Positions 1 through 5,776 are shown, counted from the first letter of the stretch. The stretch is DNA of 13,684 bases from Alphaproteobacteria bacterium (GCA_026982585.1 JALSGW010000277.1:1-13684), one strand, 5' to 3'. Notes: generated by a model from the sequence alone, not told the origin. Numbers and translations are program-made.

Positions 1-2
1 GC

Positions 3-119
3 CGCATCGGGCTTCCGAACCGTCAGCTCACCGGCCACTGGTGCAGCCGCTGCCGGGGCATCTGGTACGGCTATCCCCTCGAGGTGGAGTGTCCCGTCTG
101 CGGCAACCGCCGCGGCTGA
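3..119 (+). CDS. C-terminal end of an unidentified protein with a zinc-ribbon tail (5' partial)
   Basis: Only the last 38 codons are in the window, ending at TGA 117-119. The peptide reads RIGLPNRQLTGHWCSRCRG, then a tail with a second cysteine pair, giving CxxC-x12-CxxC, typical of a structural zinc ribbon or rubredoxin-like knuckle. The spacing also resembles the zinc domain of HypA-type proteins, but 38 residues are too few to name a family and a hypA begins at the other end of the window. The same strand and the 162-bp gap to the hydrogenase small subunit suggest a neighbouring gene, possibly of the same locus. The reading frame is convincing because it is open from the edge, carries an intact motif and stops just after it. 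The function is unknown. Confidence 0.6.
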   Translation, partial: RIGLPNRQLTGHWCSRCRGIWYGYPLEVECPVCGNRRG

Positions 120-167
120 CCGCCAACCCTCTTCACCCCTGCACAGAAACTTTCTTTGCACCCCGCG

Positions 168-179
168 CCGCCGAGGCGG
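168..179. repeat. Short inverted repeat upstream of the sigma-54 promoter
   Basis: CCGCC-GA-GGCGG is a perfect 5-bp inverted repeat centred about 80 bp before the predicted transcription start. That is within the usual distance for an activator site of a sigma-54 promoter. It could equally be a weak hairpin after the upstream gene or chance in GC-rich DNA. No T-run follows, so it is not a normal intrinsic terminator. Low confidence. Confidence 0.25.
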
Positions 180-231
180 TGCGGAGCGGCAAAGGGCAAG
201 GGCAGCGGTGAACCGGCGCCCTCTGCCAGGA

Positions 232-247
232 TGGCATGGCGTTTGCT
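232..247 (+). promoter_or_regulatory. Sigma-54 (-24/-12) promoter of the hydrogenase structural genes
   Basis: The sequence TGGCATGGCGTTTGCT matches the sigma-54 consensus TGGCAYG-N4-TTGCW at every defined position, with the invariant GG (233-234) and GC (245-246) correctly spaced. Transcription would start near 257, leaving a leader of about 25 nt that contains the GGGAGGG Shine-Dalgarno (271-277) and the ATG at 282. Sigma-54 promoters need an enhancer-binding activator. Other proteobacterial hydrogenase operons use one (HoxA in Ralstonia eutropha), but no activator gene is in this window. Confidence 0.8.
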
Positions 248-281
248 TACAAGCGGGTGTGCCACCGCAAGGGAGGGTCTG

Positions 282-1244
282 ATGGCCAATCTCCTCTGGC
301 TGCAGGGCGGGGCGTGTTCCGGCAACACCATGTCGTTCCTGAACGCCGAAGAGCCCAGCGCCTGCGATCTCGTCACCGATTTCGGCATCAACATCCTCTG
401 GCATCCCTCGCTCGGGATGGAGCTTGGCGACAATCTCCAGCGCCTGCTCCGCGCCTGTGTGAGCGGCGAAATCCCGCTTGATATCTTCGTCTTCGAGGGC
501 ACGGTGGTGCGCGGGCCCGACGGCACCGGGGCCTGGAACCGTTTCGCCGGCCGCCCCATGAAGGACTGGGTGGCGGAGCTCGCCCAGGCGGCCCAGTACG
601 TGGTGGCGATCGGCGACTGCGCGACCTGGGGTGGCATTCCGGCGACCGCGCCCAACCCGACCGATTCCACCGGGCTGCAGTTCCTCAAGCGGCAGAAGGG
701 CGGTTTTCTCGGAGCGGACTTCCGCTCCAAGGCGGGTCTTCCGGTGATCAACATCCCGGGGTGCCCCGCCCATCCCGACTGGGTGACCCAGATCCTGGTG
801 GCGGTCGCAACCGGCCGCGCCGCCGACATCCGGCTCGACGACTTCCAGCGGCCGAAGACCTTCTTCGCGAGCTTCACCCAGACCGGGTGTACCCGCAACA
901 TGCACTTCGCCTACAAGGTCTCGGCGACCGAATTCGGCCAGCGCAAGGGCTGTCTCTTCTATGATCTCGGCTGCCGGGGGCCCATGACCCACAGCCCCTG
1001 CAACCGGATCCTGTGGAACCGGCAGTCCTCCAAGACCCGCTCCGGCATGCCCTGCCTCGGCTGCACCGAGCCCGAGTTCCCCTTCTTCGATCTCGCGCCC
1101 GGCACCGTGTTCAAGACCCAGACGGTGATGGGGGTGCCCAAGGATCTGCCCGAGGGCGTCGACAAGACCGGCTACATCAAGCTCACCGTGGCGGCCAAGG
1201 CGGCGGCACCCAAGTGGGCGGAAGAGGACATTTTCGTCGTGTGA
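282..1244 (+). CDS. hhyS: [NiFe]-hydrogenase small subunit, group 1h (actinobacterial type)
   Basis: This 320-aa electron-transfer subunit carries the iron-sulfur relay from the active site in the large subunit. The N-terminus MANLLWLQGGACSGNT aligns with the classical WLQGxxCTGC segment: Cys12 is kept but the second cysteine is Asn15. Other proximal-cluster ligands are Cys113 (GDCATWGG) and Cys161 (IPGCPAHPDW). R. eutropha AH is known to have a 3Cys/1Asp proximal cluster; Asp29 or Asp33 is the likely fourth ligand here (inference). Downstream are the distal ligands Cys203, Cys224 and Cys231, with Gln200 where histidine is usual, and the medial ligands Cys240, Cys258 and Cys261 (PCLGC). There is no Tat twin-arginine signal and no C-terminal membrane anchor, so the enzyme stays inside the cell. 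The ATG at 282 was chosen because GGGAGGG lies just before it and homology begins there. In-frame ATGs at 156 and 231 lie before or within the sigma-54 promoter. The large-subunit gene starts 22 bp later. The R. eutropha name would be hofK. Confidence 0.96.
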   Translation: MANLLWLQGGACSGNTMSFLNAEEPSACDLVTDFGINILWHPSLGMELGDNLQRLLRACVSGEIPLDIFVFEGTVVRGPDGTGAWNRFAGRPMKDWVAELAQAAQYVVAIGDCATWGGIPATAPNPTDSTGLQFLKRQKGGFLGADFRSKAGLPVINIPGCPAHPDWVTQILVAVATGRAADIRLDDFQRPKTFFASFTQTGCTRNMHFAYKVSATEFGQRKGCLFYDLGCRGPMTHSPCNRILWNRQSSKTRSGMPCLGCTEPEFPFFDLAPGTVFKTQTVMGVPKDLPEGVDKTGYIKLTVAAKAAAPKWAEEDIFVV

Positions 1245-1266
1245 CGAAGCGGGAGGGAGATCGATC

Positions 1267-2868
1267 ATGGCCCAGAGTGCGGTCCAGACCCTCGACATCT
1301 CGCCGGTGGGCCGGGTCGAGGGCGATCTTGATGTGCGGGTCGAGGTCGAGAACGGGGTGGTGGTGAACGCCTGGACCAGCGCCGAGCTGTTCCGCGGCCT
1401 CGAGGTGATCCTGCGCGGCAAGGATCCCCAGGCGGGGCTGATCGTCACCCCGCGGGCGTGCGGGATCTGCGGCGCCTCCCATCTCACCTGCGCCGCCTGG
1501 GCGGTGGACACCGCCTGGCAGACCGAAGTGCCCCGCAACGCCATCCTCGCCCGCAATCTCGGTCAGATCACCGAGAGCCTCCAGAGCCTGCCACGGCACC
1601 ACTACGCGCTCTTCAGCATCGACTTCACCAACAAGAACTACGCCAGGAGCAAGTTCTACGAAGAGGCGGTGCGCCGCTGGGCCCCCTTCACGGGCAAGCA
1701 CTATGAGATCGGGGTGACCATCTCCGGCAAGCCGGTCGAGATCTACGCCCTGTTCGGCGGCCAGTGGCCGCATTCCAGCTACATGGTGCCGGGCGGTGTG
1801 ATGTGCGCGCCAACGCTCGCCGACATCACCCGCGCCTGGTCGATCCTCGAGTATTTCCGCCGCACCTGGATCGAGCCGGTGTGGCTGGGCTGCCCCATGG
1901 AGCGTTACGAGGAGATCCGCTCCTACGACGATTTCCTCGCCTGGCTGGACGAGAAACCCGAGCACGCCAATTCCGACCTCGGACTCTACTGGCGCATGGG
2001 CGTGGACATCGGCCTCGACAAATACGGCCGCGGCCACGGGCGGTTCATCTCCTGGGGCTATCTGCCCCACGAGGACAAGTACCAGCGTCCCACCATCGAG
2101 GGGCGCGCCAGGGCCGTGATCATGAAGGGCGGCGTCTACGACGGCCACACCGACACCCATCACGAGGTGGATCAGGCGGTGGTGCGCGAGGACATCCAGC
2201 GGGCCTGGTACGACGAGCCCTCCGGGCTGCATCCCTTCGACCGCACCACCCGCCCCTCGCCCAAGGCGGACATCGATCCCGCCGGCCGCTATTCGTGGGC
2301 GACGGCGGTGCGGCACGAGCACTTCGGCCGGCTCGAGGCGGGGCCGCTCGCGCGCCAGGTGATCGCCGGGGGCGATCACGGCGAGCCCTGGCAGCACAAG
2401 GATCCGCTGGTGCTGGACATGTACCGCAAGATGGGCGGGCCGAGCGTGCTGCTGCGGCACTTCGCGCGCATGCACGAGCTCGTGAAGCTCTATCGCGAGG
2501 CGGAGCGCATCCTGCGCGAGTTCCGCCTCGACGAGCCCTGGTACATCAAGCCCACCGAGCGGGACGGGCGCGGCTGGGGCGCCACCGAGGCCATCCGCGG
2601 GGCGCTGTGCCACTGGATTGAGGTCAAGGACGGGAGGATCGAGAACTATCAGATCATCGCCCCCACCACCTGGAACGTCGGCCCCCGTTCGGACGCAGGC
2701 GAGCGTGGACCGATCGAGGAGTCGCTGATCGGAACCCCCATCGCCGATCCCACCGATCCGGTGGAGGTGGGCCACGTCTGCCGGTCCTACGATTCCTGCC
2801 TGGTGTGCACGGTGCACGCCTACGACCGCAAGACCGGACGCGAGCTGGCGCGCTTCCGCACGGCCTGA
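1267..2868 (+). CDS. hhyL: [NiFe]-hydrogenase large (catalytic) subunit, group 1h
   Basis: This 533-aa subunit holds the Ni-Fe active site that splits H2. The N-terminus has VGRVEGD with the conserved Glu19. The L1 motif is RACGIC (Cys65, Cys68), followed by His72. The C-terminal L2 motif is DSCLVCTVH (Cys511, Cys514, His517), with serine where most groups have proline (DPC). These four cysteines bind nickel, and two of them bridge to iron. Sixteen residues follow His517; they match a cleavable extension removed by a maturation protease after nickel insertion, and such a protease is encoded at 3606-4067. The start is supported by the GGGAGGGA ribosome site around 1250-1258 and by the homologous N-terminus. 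The gene is intact, in the same operon as the small subunit and separated from it by 22 bp. The R. eutropha name would be hofG. Confidence 0.96.
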   Translation: MAQSAVQTLDISPVGRVEGDLDVRVEVENGVVVNAWTSAELFRGLEVILRGKDPQAGLIVTPRACGICGASHLTCAAWAVDTAWQTEVPRNAILARNLGQITESLQSLPRHHYALFSIDFTNKNYARSKFYEEAVRRWAPFTGKHYEIGVTISGKPVEIYALFGGQWPHSSYMVPGGVMCAPTLADITRAWSILEYFRRTWIEPVWLGCPMERYEEIRSYDDFLAWLDEKPEHANSDLGLYWRMGVDIGLDKYGRGHGRFISWGYLPHEDKYQRPTIEGRARAVIMKGGVYDGHTDTHHEVDQAVVREDIQRAWYDEPSGLHPFDRTTRPSPKADIDPAGRYSWATAVRHEHFGRLEAGPLARQVIAGGDHGEPWQHKDPLVLDMYRKMGGPSVLLRHFARMHELVKLYREAERILREFRLDEPWYIKPTERDGRGWGATEAIRGALCHWIEVKDGRIENYQIIAPTTWNVGPRSDAGERGPIEESLIGTPIADPTDPVEVGHVCRSYDSCLVCTVHAYDRKTGRELARFRTA

Positions 2869-2895
2869 GGTTCGCGCCATCGTCCAGCCAGGGAT

Positions 2896-2922
2896 GCCGG
2901 CGGGAGCACCGTTCCCGCCGGC
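2896..2922 (+). repeat. Perfect 10-bp GC-rich hairpin between hhyL and the first HiPIP-like gene
   Basis: GCCGGCGGGA (2896-2905) and TCCCGCCGGC (2913-2922) are exact reverse complements with a 7-nt loop, GCACCGT. No T-run follows; instead a G-rich Shine-Dalgarno (GAGGGGGGG) and the next ATG at 2935 come at once. It is therefore unlikely to be a complete intrinsic terminator. It could stabilise the 3' end of the structural-gene message, pause polymerase, or limit translation of the next gene. Confidence 0.75.
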
Positions 2923-2934
2923 CGAGGGGGGGCC

Positions 2935-3258
2935 ATGTCCGACCGACCACCGCGTGATCCCGACGCCCTGCGCCGCTACATCGCCGAGCTCCTGGCCTCG
3001 GGGCTCGAGACCGAAACCGAGCCCATGCCGCGCACCGAGCGGGAGTTCGCGGAGATCCTGGATCAGCTGCGCGCCCTCGATCCCGAGGATGTGCGCGGCC
3101 GGCTCGTGATCGCGGGTTTCCTCGACCATCCCTACGGTCCCGAGCAGCAGCGCTGCCAGGAGTGCATCTATTACCTGGTCCACCGCCGCTGGTGCGACAT
3201 TCCCGAAATCTCGCTCCCCTGCGAGCCGGACTGGTGGTGTCGCCTGTGGCGGATCTGA
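2935..3258 (+). CDS. Small HiPIP-like four-cysteine protein, copy 1
   Basis: This 107-aa protein has no close named family that I recognise with certainty. The N-terminal 70 residues are helical and acidic (RRYIAELLASGL, then REFAEILDQLRAL). The C-terminus is Cys74-x2-Cys77-x9-Cys87-x14-Cys102, ending in WWCRLWRI. This resembles the HiPIP pattern CxxCx(F/Y)...C..P....GWCxxW, though the middle loop is shorter than in classical HiPIPs. An extra Cys96 is absent from copy 2. If the resemblance is real, it binds a [4Fe-4S] cluster and could take electrons from the hydrogenase. A zinc-binding module is the main alternative. There is no signal peptide, unlike most HiPIPs, which are exported by Tat. 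It is a full-length paralogue of the next gene. The ATG has GAGGGGGGG immediately upstream. Reading frame certain, function inferred. Confidence 0.85.
   Translation: MSDRPPRDPDALRRYIAELLASGLETETEPMPRTEREFAEILDQLRALDPEDVRGRLVIAGFLDHPYGPEQQRCQECIYYLVHRRWCDIPEISLPCEPDWWCRLWRI
3175..3197 (+). repeat. 23-bp exact direct repeat, first copy (encodes LVHRRWC core)
   Basis: This stretch is identical to 3506-3528 in the next gene. It encodes the LVHRRWC segment that bears the third conserved cysteine, in the same reading frame in both genes. It marks the tandem duplication that made the two HiPIP-like genes and is their longest identical stretch that I found. Confidence 0.85.
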
Positions 3259-3277
3259 ACGGGGTGGAGGAGGGTCG

Positions 3278-3589
3278 ATGGGCGAGGAGGCCGTGCGGCG
3301 ACGCATCCAGGAACTGCTCGCGGGCGGGCTTGCCACCGAAGTGTGTCCGCGGGCGGACACGCCCGAATCGGTGCAGGGGTTGATCCAACGGCTGCGGGAG
3401 GAGGCCGGCGAGGATCTCGAGGCGCGTCTCGTGCTGGCCGGTTTCACCCTCAACCCGGTGCTGCACGGCGGGATCGAGCAGGCCTGCGAGACCTGCATGT
3501 ACTATCTGGTCCACCGCCGCTGGTGCGAGCTGCCGGAGCTGAACCTGCCGGTGGAGCCCAGATGGTCGTGCCGGCTGTGGCGGATCTAG
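3278..3589 (+). CDS. Small HiPIP-like four-cysteine protein, copy 2
   Basis: This 103-aa paralogue of the preceding gene shows similarity along its whole length: RRRIQELLAGGL and ARLVLAGF near the start, YYLVHRRWC and the CRLWRI ending. The cysteine spacing is identical, Cys70-x2-Cys73-x9-Cys83-x14-Cys98, while Cys96 of copy 1 is valine here. The four invariant cysteines are therefore the likely ligand set. Cys23 is specific to this copy. The N-terminal halves have diverged much more than the C-termini, so the C-terminal module is the constrained part. The gene starts 19 bp after copy 1, with GGAGGAGGG as ribosome site. No signal peptide or membrane segment is visible. A role as a soluble electron carrier for the hydrogenase is inference from the cysteine pattern and position. 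Confidence 0.85.
   Translation: MGEEAVRRRIQELLAGGLATEVCPRADTPESVQGLIQRLREEAGEDLEARLVLAGFTLNPVLHGGIEQACETCMYYLVHRRWCELPELNLPVEPRWSCRLWRI
3506..3528 (+). repeat. 23-bp exact direct repeat, second copy
   Basis: Identical to 3175-3197, offset by 331 bp and in the same coding frame. It reflects duplication of the small cysteine-rich gene. Direct repeats of this length could also allow recombination that fuses the two genes into one. Confidence 0.85.
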
Positions 3590-3605
3590 CTGCGAGGGCC
3601 GGGCG

Positions 3606-4067
3606 GTGGTGTGGGTGGTGATCGGCTGCGGCAATCCCCTGCGCGCCGATGACGGTATCGGGCCCAGGGTGATCGCCGAGCTGCGCGCGCGCTTTGGGGA
3701 GCGGTTTGGTCTGCGCCTGCTCGATGCGGGCACGGACGGGATGGCGGTGGTCTACGGGATGCGCGGTGCCGAACGGCTCGACATCGTCGACGCCGTCGCA
3801 TCCGGCAGCCCCCCGGGCACCATTTTCGAACTCGCCGGCGACGAAGCCGAGGAAGCCCCCCCGCCCGGCGGCGGGCTTCACGACTTCCGCTGGCCGCACG
3901 CCCTCTATGTGGGGCGGCGCCTGCTCGGGGCCGCGTTCCCCGCGGAGGTGCGGGTCCATCTCGTCGAGGCGGCACGCCTCGACTACGGGGAGGAACTGTC
4001 GCCGCCGGTGGCGGCGGCGGCGGCGCGCCTGGTGGCGCGCTTTGCGGAACGGATCGGGGATGGCTGA
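3606..4067 (+). CDS. Hydrogenase maturation protease (HyaD/HybD/HycI family)
   Basis: This 153-aa endopeptidase removes the C-terminal extension of the large subunit once nickel is in place. The N-terminal signature GCGNPLRADDGIGP is diagnostic. The nickel-sensing residues fit the family: Asp16 (Glu16 in HybD, Asp16 in HycI), Asp62 in VDAV and His92 in LHDF. The length is normal for the family. The start is a GTG at 3606, with GAGGG at 3593-3597 at good spacing; the GTG at 3609 would lose one residue only. It lies downstream of the structural genes and overlaps the next gene by 8 bp, so the two are probably translationally coupled. Its substrate is almost certainly the large subunit encoded at 1267-2868. 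Confidence 0.93.
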   Translation: MVWVVIGCGNPLRADDGIGPRVIAELRARFGERFGLRLLDAGTDGMAVVYGMRGAERLDIVDAVASGSPPGTIFELAGDEAEEAPPPGGGLHDFRWPHALYVGRRLLGAAFPAEVRVHLVEAARLDYGEELSPPVAAAAARLVARFAERIGDG

Positions 4068-4401
4068 GGAACATGTGGAGCTTGCCGCCGAGCTCGTCGA
4101 CGGCCGGCTCCGGTTCAGCGCCGAAGCGGTGGCGGCGGCCGGGCTCGACGCGCTCGAGAGCTGCGCCCTGCTGCGGGAAGGGGAGGATCTGTGGCTGATG
4201 CCGCTTCGCGACGGGCGGCACGGCGGTCTGCTCTTCAAACGCCGCAACGCCCACGGGGACCGGGTGGTGGAGGCCGTGGACTTCTTCCGGCGCCACGGTC
4301 TCGCGGGCGCCGCGCCGCGACGGCTCCGCTTCCTCTGGTGCTCCAGACGGGCCGCCTATGTGGCGCGCAATGTGTTCGCCAAGCATGGTCAAGATGATTA
4401 G
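4060..4401 (+). CDS. Hypothetical 113-aa protein coupled to the maturation protease
   Basis: I do not recognise a family. The protein begins MAEEHVELAAELVDGRLRFS and reads as a small soluble alpha/beta fold. It has hydrophobic strands (ALLREGEDLWLMPL, GGLLFKRR), a helix around residues 67-80 (VVEAVDFFRRHG), and a basic C-terminus with SRRAAYVARN. Only two cysteines (35 and 94) occur and they form no metal motif. There are no membrane segments. The ATG at 4060 overlaps the protease stop by 8 bp, which argues for coupled expression and a job in large-subunit maturation or assembly; this is inference from position only. It is the last gene before the AT-rich gap, so it probably ends the first transcription unit. 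Confidence 0.8.
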   Translation: MAEEHVELAAELVDGRLRFSAEAVAAAGLDALESCALLREGEDLWLMPLRDGRHGGLLFKRRNAHGDRVVEAVDFFRRHGLAGAAPRRLRFLWCSRRAAYVARNVFAKHGQDD

Positions 4402-4412
4402 CGCCACCACTG

Positions 4413-4429
4413 TGTAAACGTTATTTACA
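4413..4429. promoter_or_regulatory. 17-bp palindrome in an AT-rich gap, candidate operator
   Basis: TGTAAA (4413-4418) and TTTACA (4424-4429) form a perfect 6-bp inverted repeat with a 5-nt spacer, CGTTA. It sits in a clearly AT-rich patch inside very GC-rich DNA, just after one gene cluster and before the TPR gene. This suits a repressor or activator binding site. It does not match the FNR box. The AAACGTT core is reminiscent of LacI-family sites but the symmetry is off by one base. The regulator is unknown. Confidence 0.5.
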
Positions 4430-4443
4430 GTCTGCAAAATTTC

Positions 4444-4472
4444 TTGACGCTGCGCTCGCTCTTGCGCAGAGT
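4444..4472 (+). promoter_or_regulatory. Weak candidate sigma-70 promoter before the TPR gene
   Basis: TTGACG at 4444-4449 is a good -35 hexamer. At 17-bp spacing the -10 would be CAGAGT (4467-4472), which matches TATAAT at only three positions. The location, downstream of the AT-rich palindrome and 36 bp before the TPR start, is what makes it worth listing. An inverted repeat, CTGCGC (4450-4455) and GCGCAG (4464-4469), overlaps the spacer. The case is weak; the downstream genes may simply be read through from the first unit. Confidence 0.3.
4450..4469 (+). repeat. 6-bp stem, 8-nt loop inverted repeat in the 4402-4507 gap
   Basis: CTGCGC and GCGCAG are perfect complements around an 8-nt loop. 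No T-run follows (AGTGACTTCG comes next), so it is not a standard intrinsic terminator. It may be part of a Rho-dependent end of the upstream unit or a leader structure of the TPR gene. Confidence 0.4.
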
Positions 4473-4507
4473 GACTTCGTCCGTGCTGAGGAGGGAGGAT
4501 CTCCGCC

Positions 4508-5521
4508 TTGAGCGGCGAAGCGGCAAGCGCCACTGTGTCCGCCGCGCTGCGGGTGGTCGACGATCCCCGCTACGCCCTCGAGGAACGGGTGGCGATGCTC
4601 GCGGACATCGCCCGCGGGTTGCGCGACCGTCCCCGCCGGCCGGAGGATCTCGATGCGGCCCGGGCACTTTTGGAGCGGGCGCTGGCGATGGTCGGCGACC
4701 AGCACCCCCTCGCCGCCGCCCGCATCCGGCTCCAGCTTGCGGCGGTGCTGCGCGAGCGGCCGGAGGGTGGTGCCGGGGCGCTCGAGCAGGCCCGCCGGCT
4801 GCTCGAGGCGGCCCGACCGGTGCTGGAGCGCGAGGGGACGCCCGAGGAGCGCGGCGATCTCGACATGCAGCTGGGGGTGGTGCTCCACAGCCTCGCCGCC
4901 GAGGGACGCGCGGCCATGCGCGAGGCGGTTTCCGCCTATCAGCGCGCCCTTCGGGTGTTCACTCGTGAGCGCCACCCGCGCGAGTTCGCGATCCTCCAGA
5001 ACAATCTCGCCACCGCCTTTCTCGCCATGGGATTCGCAGACGGCGCCGGCGCGATGCGCGAGGCGTTGGCGGTGCAATGTTTCGAAGCCGGCCTCGCCGC
5101 CATCGATCCCGACAGCCATCCCCGCGAATGGGCGATGCTCCAGAACAATCTCGGCAACGCGCTCCAGAGCGTGCGCAGCGGCCATCCGCTGGCCAACCGC
5201 CTGCGGGCGCTCGAGGCCTATCGGGCCGCCCTTAAGGTGCGCGATCGCCGCCGCGCACCGGGCGAATACGCCAACACCCTCGCCAACATGGCGCAGTGCC
5301 TGCTCGCGCTTCCCGACGATCCGGAACGCCCCGCGCGGGGCAATCGCGGCCGTCGCCGCGAGGCCGTGCGCCTGCTGCTCGAGGCCCACGGCATCTTCGA
5401 GGAGCGGGGAGAGACGGCGAAGGCGGCGGCGGTGGCGGAGCTGCTCGCCGAACTGCAGCGGGACGTCGACCGCGGCAATGGTGACGTCCAGGGAACAACC
5501 GACCGTGGAGGAGGGAGCTGA
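4508..5521 (+). CDS. Tetratricopeptide-repeat (TPR) protein
   Basis: This 337-aa helical-repeat protein is made of TPR-type helix pairs. The clearest units are HPREFAILQNNLATAFLAM (residues 156-174), HPREWAMLQNNLGNALQSV (204-222) and PGEYANTLANMAQCLLAL (251-268). Degenerate units lie around 70-105, 118-150 and 285-317. The repeated LQNNLxxA motif is typical of TPR proteins of the TPR_12 kind. There is no signal peptide, membrane segment or enzymatic motif, so it is most likely a cytoplasmic scaffold for protein-protein contacts. The start is TTG at 4508, chosen because an excellent GAGGAGGGAGGA (4488-4499) lies 8 bp upstream and no in-frame ATG or GTG precedes it. It heads the second half of the cluster. 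A role in assembling or docking the hydrogenase is inferred from position. Confidence 0.85.
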   Translation: MSGEAASATVSAALRVVDDPRYALEERVAMLADIARGLRDRPRRPEDLDAARALLERALAMVGDQHPLAAARIRLQLAAVLRERPEGGAGALEQARRLLEAARPVLEREGTPEERGDLDMQLGVVLHSLAAEGRAAMREAVSAYQRALRVFTRERHPREFAILQNNLATAFLAMGFADGAGAMREALAVQCFEAGLAAIDPDSHPREWAMLQNNLGNALQSVRSGHPLANRLRALEAYRAALKVRDRRRAPGEYANTLANMAQCLLALPDDPERPARGNRGRRREAVRLLLEAHGIFEERGETAKAAAVAELLAELQRDVDRGNGDVQGTTDRGGGS

Positions 5522-5525
5522 CCAG

Positions 5526-5720
5526 ATGACCGTAGCCAGCGTGCTTCTCGCCCTGATCGCCGGCCTCATCGCCTCGGTGGTGGGCGGTGCACTCGGCGGC
5601 ATGTGGGTTGCGGCCAAGGATCTGGGGCGGGAGCTGGCGGCGATGATGGGCGCCTTCTACGGCCCGCTCGCCGGAGCGAGCGGGGTGGTGGTGGGTCTCG
5701 TGATCTATGCGTTCATGTGA
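5526..5720 (+). CDS. Small two-span membrane protein, 64 aa
   Basis: I recognise no named family. The sequence has two hydrophobic segments: residues about 3-29, containing a glycine-rich stretch SVVGGALGGMW that suits tight helix packing, and about 43-63 (PLAGASGVVVGLVIYAF). A short charged loop, AKDLGREL, lies between them. This looks like a helical hairpin in the inner membrane. The ATG is 4 bp after the TPR stop, with GGAGGAGGGAG as ribosome site inside the end of that gene, so expression is coupled. As the hydrogenase lacks its own membrane anchor, this protein and the next are candidates for attaching it to the membrane (inference). Confidence 0.75.
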   Translation: MTVASVLLALIAGLIASVVGGALGGMWVAAKDLGRELAAMMGAFYGPLAGASGVVVGLVIYAFM

Positions 5721-5776
5721 ATCGACATCGATCTCCGCAGCACGCAACCGGATCGTCACGAGGAGTCGCATCGTCC

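Noticed and set aside
156..281. Upstream extension of the hydrogenase small subunit by up to 42 residues
   Set aside because: The in-frame ATGs at 156 and 231 lie before or within the sigma-54 promoter, the extra peptide has no Tat signal or homology, and the ATG at 282 has a strong ribosome site.
2896..2922. Intrinsic terminator after the large subunit
   Set aside because: The stem is excellent but it is followed by a G-rich ribosome site and not a T-run, and the next gene starts 12 bp later.
2894..3109. Alternative overlapping frame starting in the hairpin before the first HiPIP-like gene
   Set aside because: It is out of frame with the conserved paralogous protein, and its start codon lies at the base of the hairpin without a ribosome site.
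1183..3498. A 771-codon open frame on the minus strand opposite the large subunit, and many other long antisense frames
   Set aside because: They run opposite well-supported genes, have compositions typical of antisense translation in very GC-rich DNA, and show no recognisable motifs or coherent ribosome sites.
4413..4429. FNR/CRP binding site
   Set aside because: The half-sites TGTAAA/TTTACA with 5-nt spacing do not fit TTGAT-N4-ATCAA or TGTGA-N6-TCACA.
4450..4469. Intrinsic terminator of the first transcription unit
   Set aside because: The stem is short (6 bp) and no run of T follows it.
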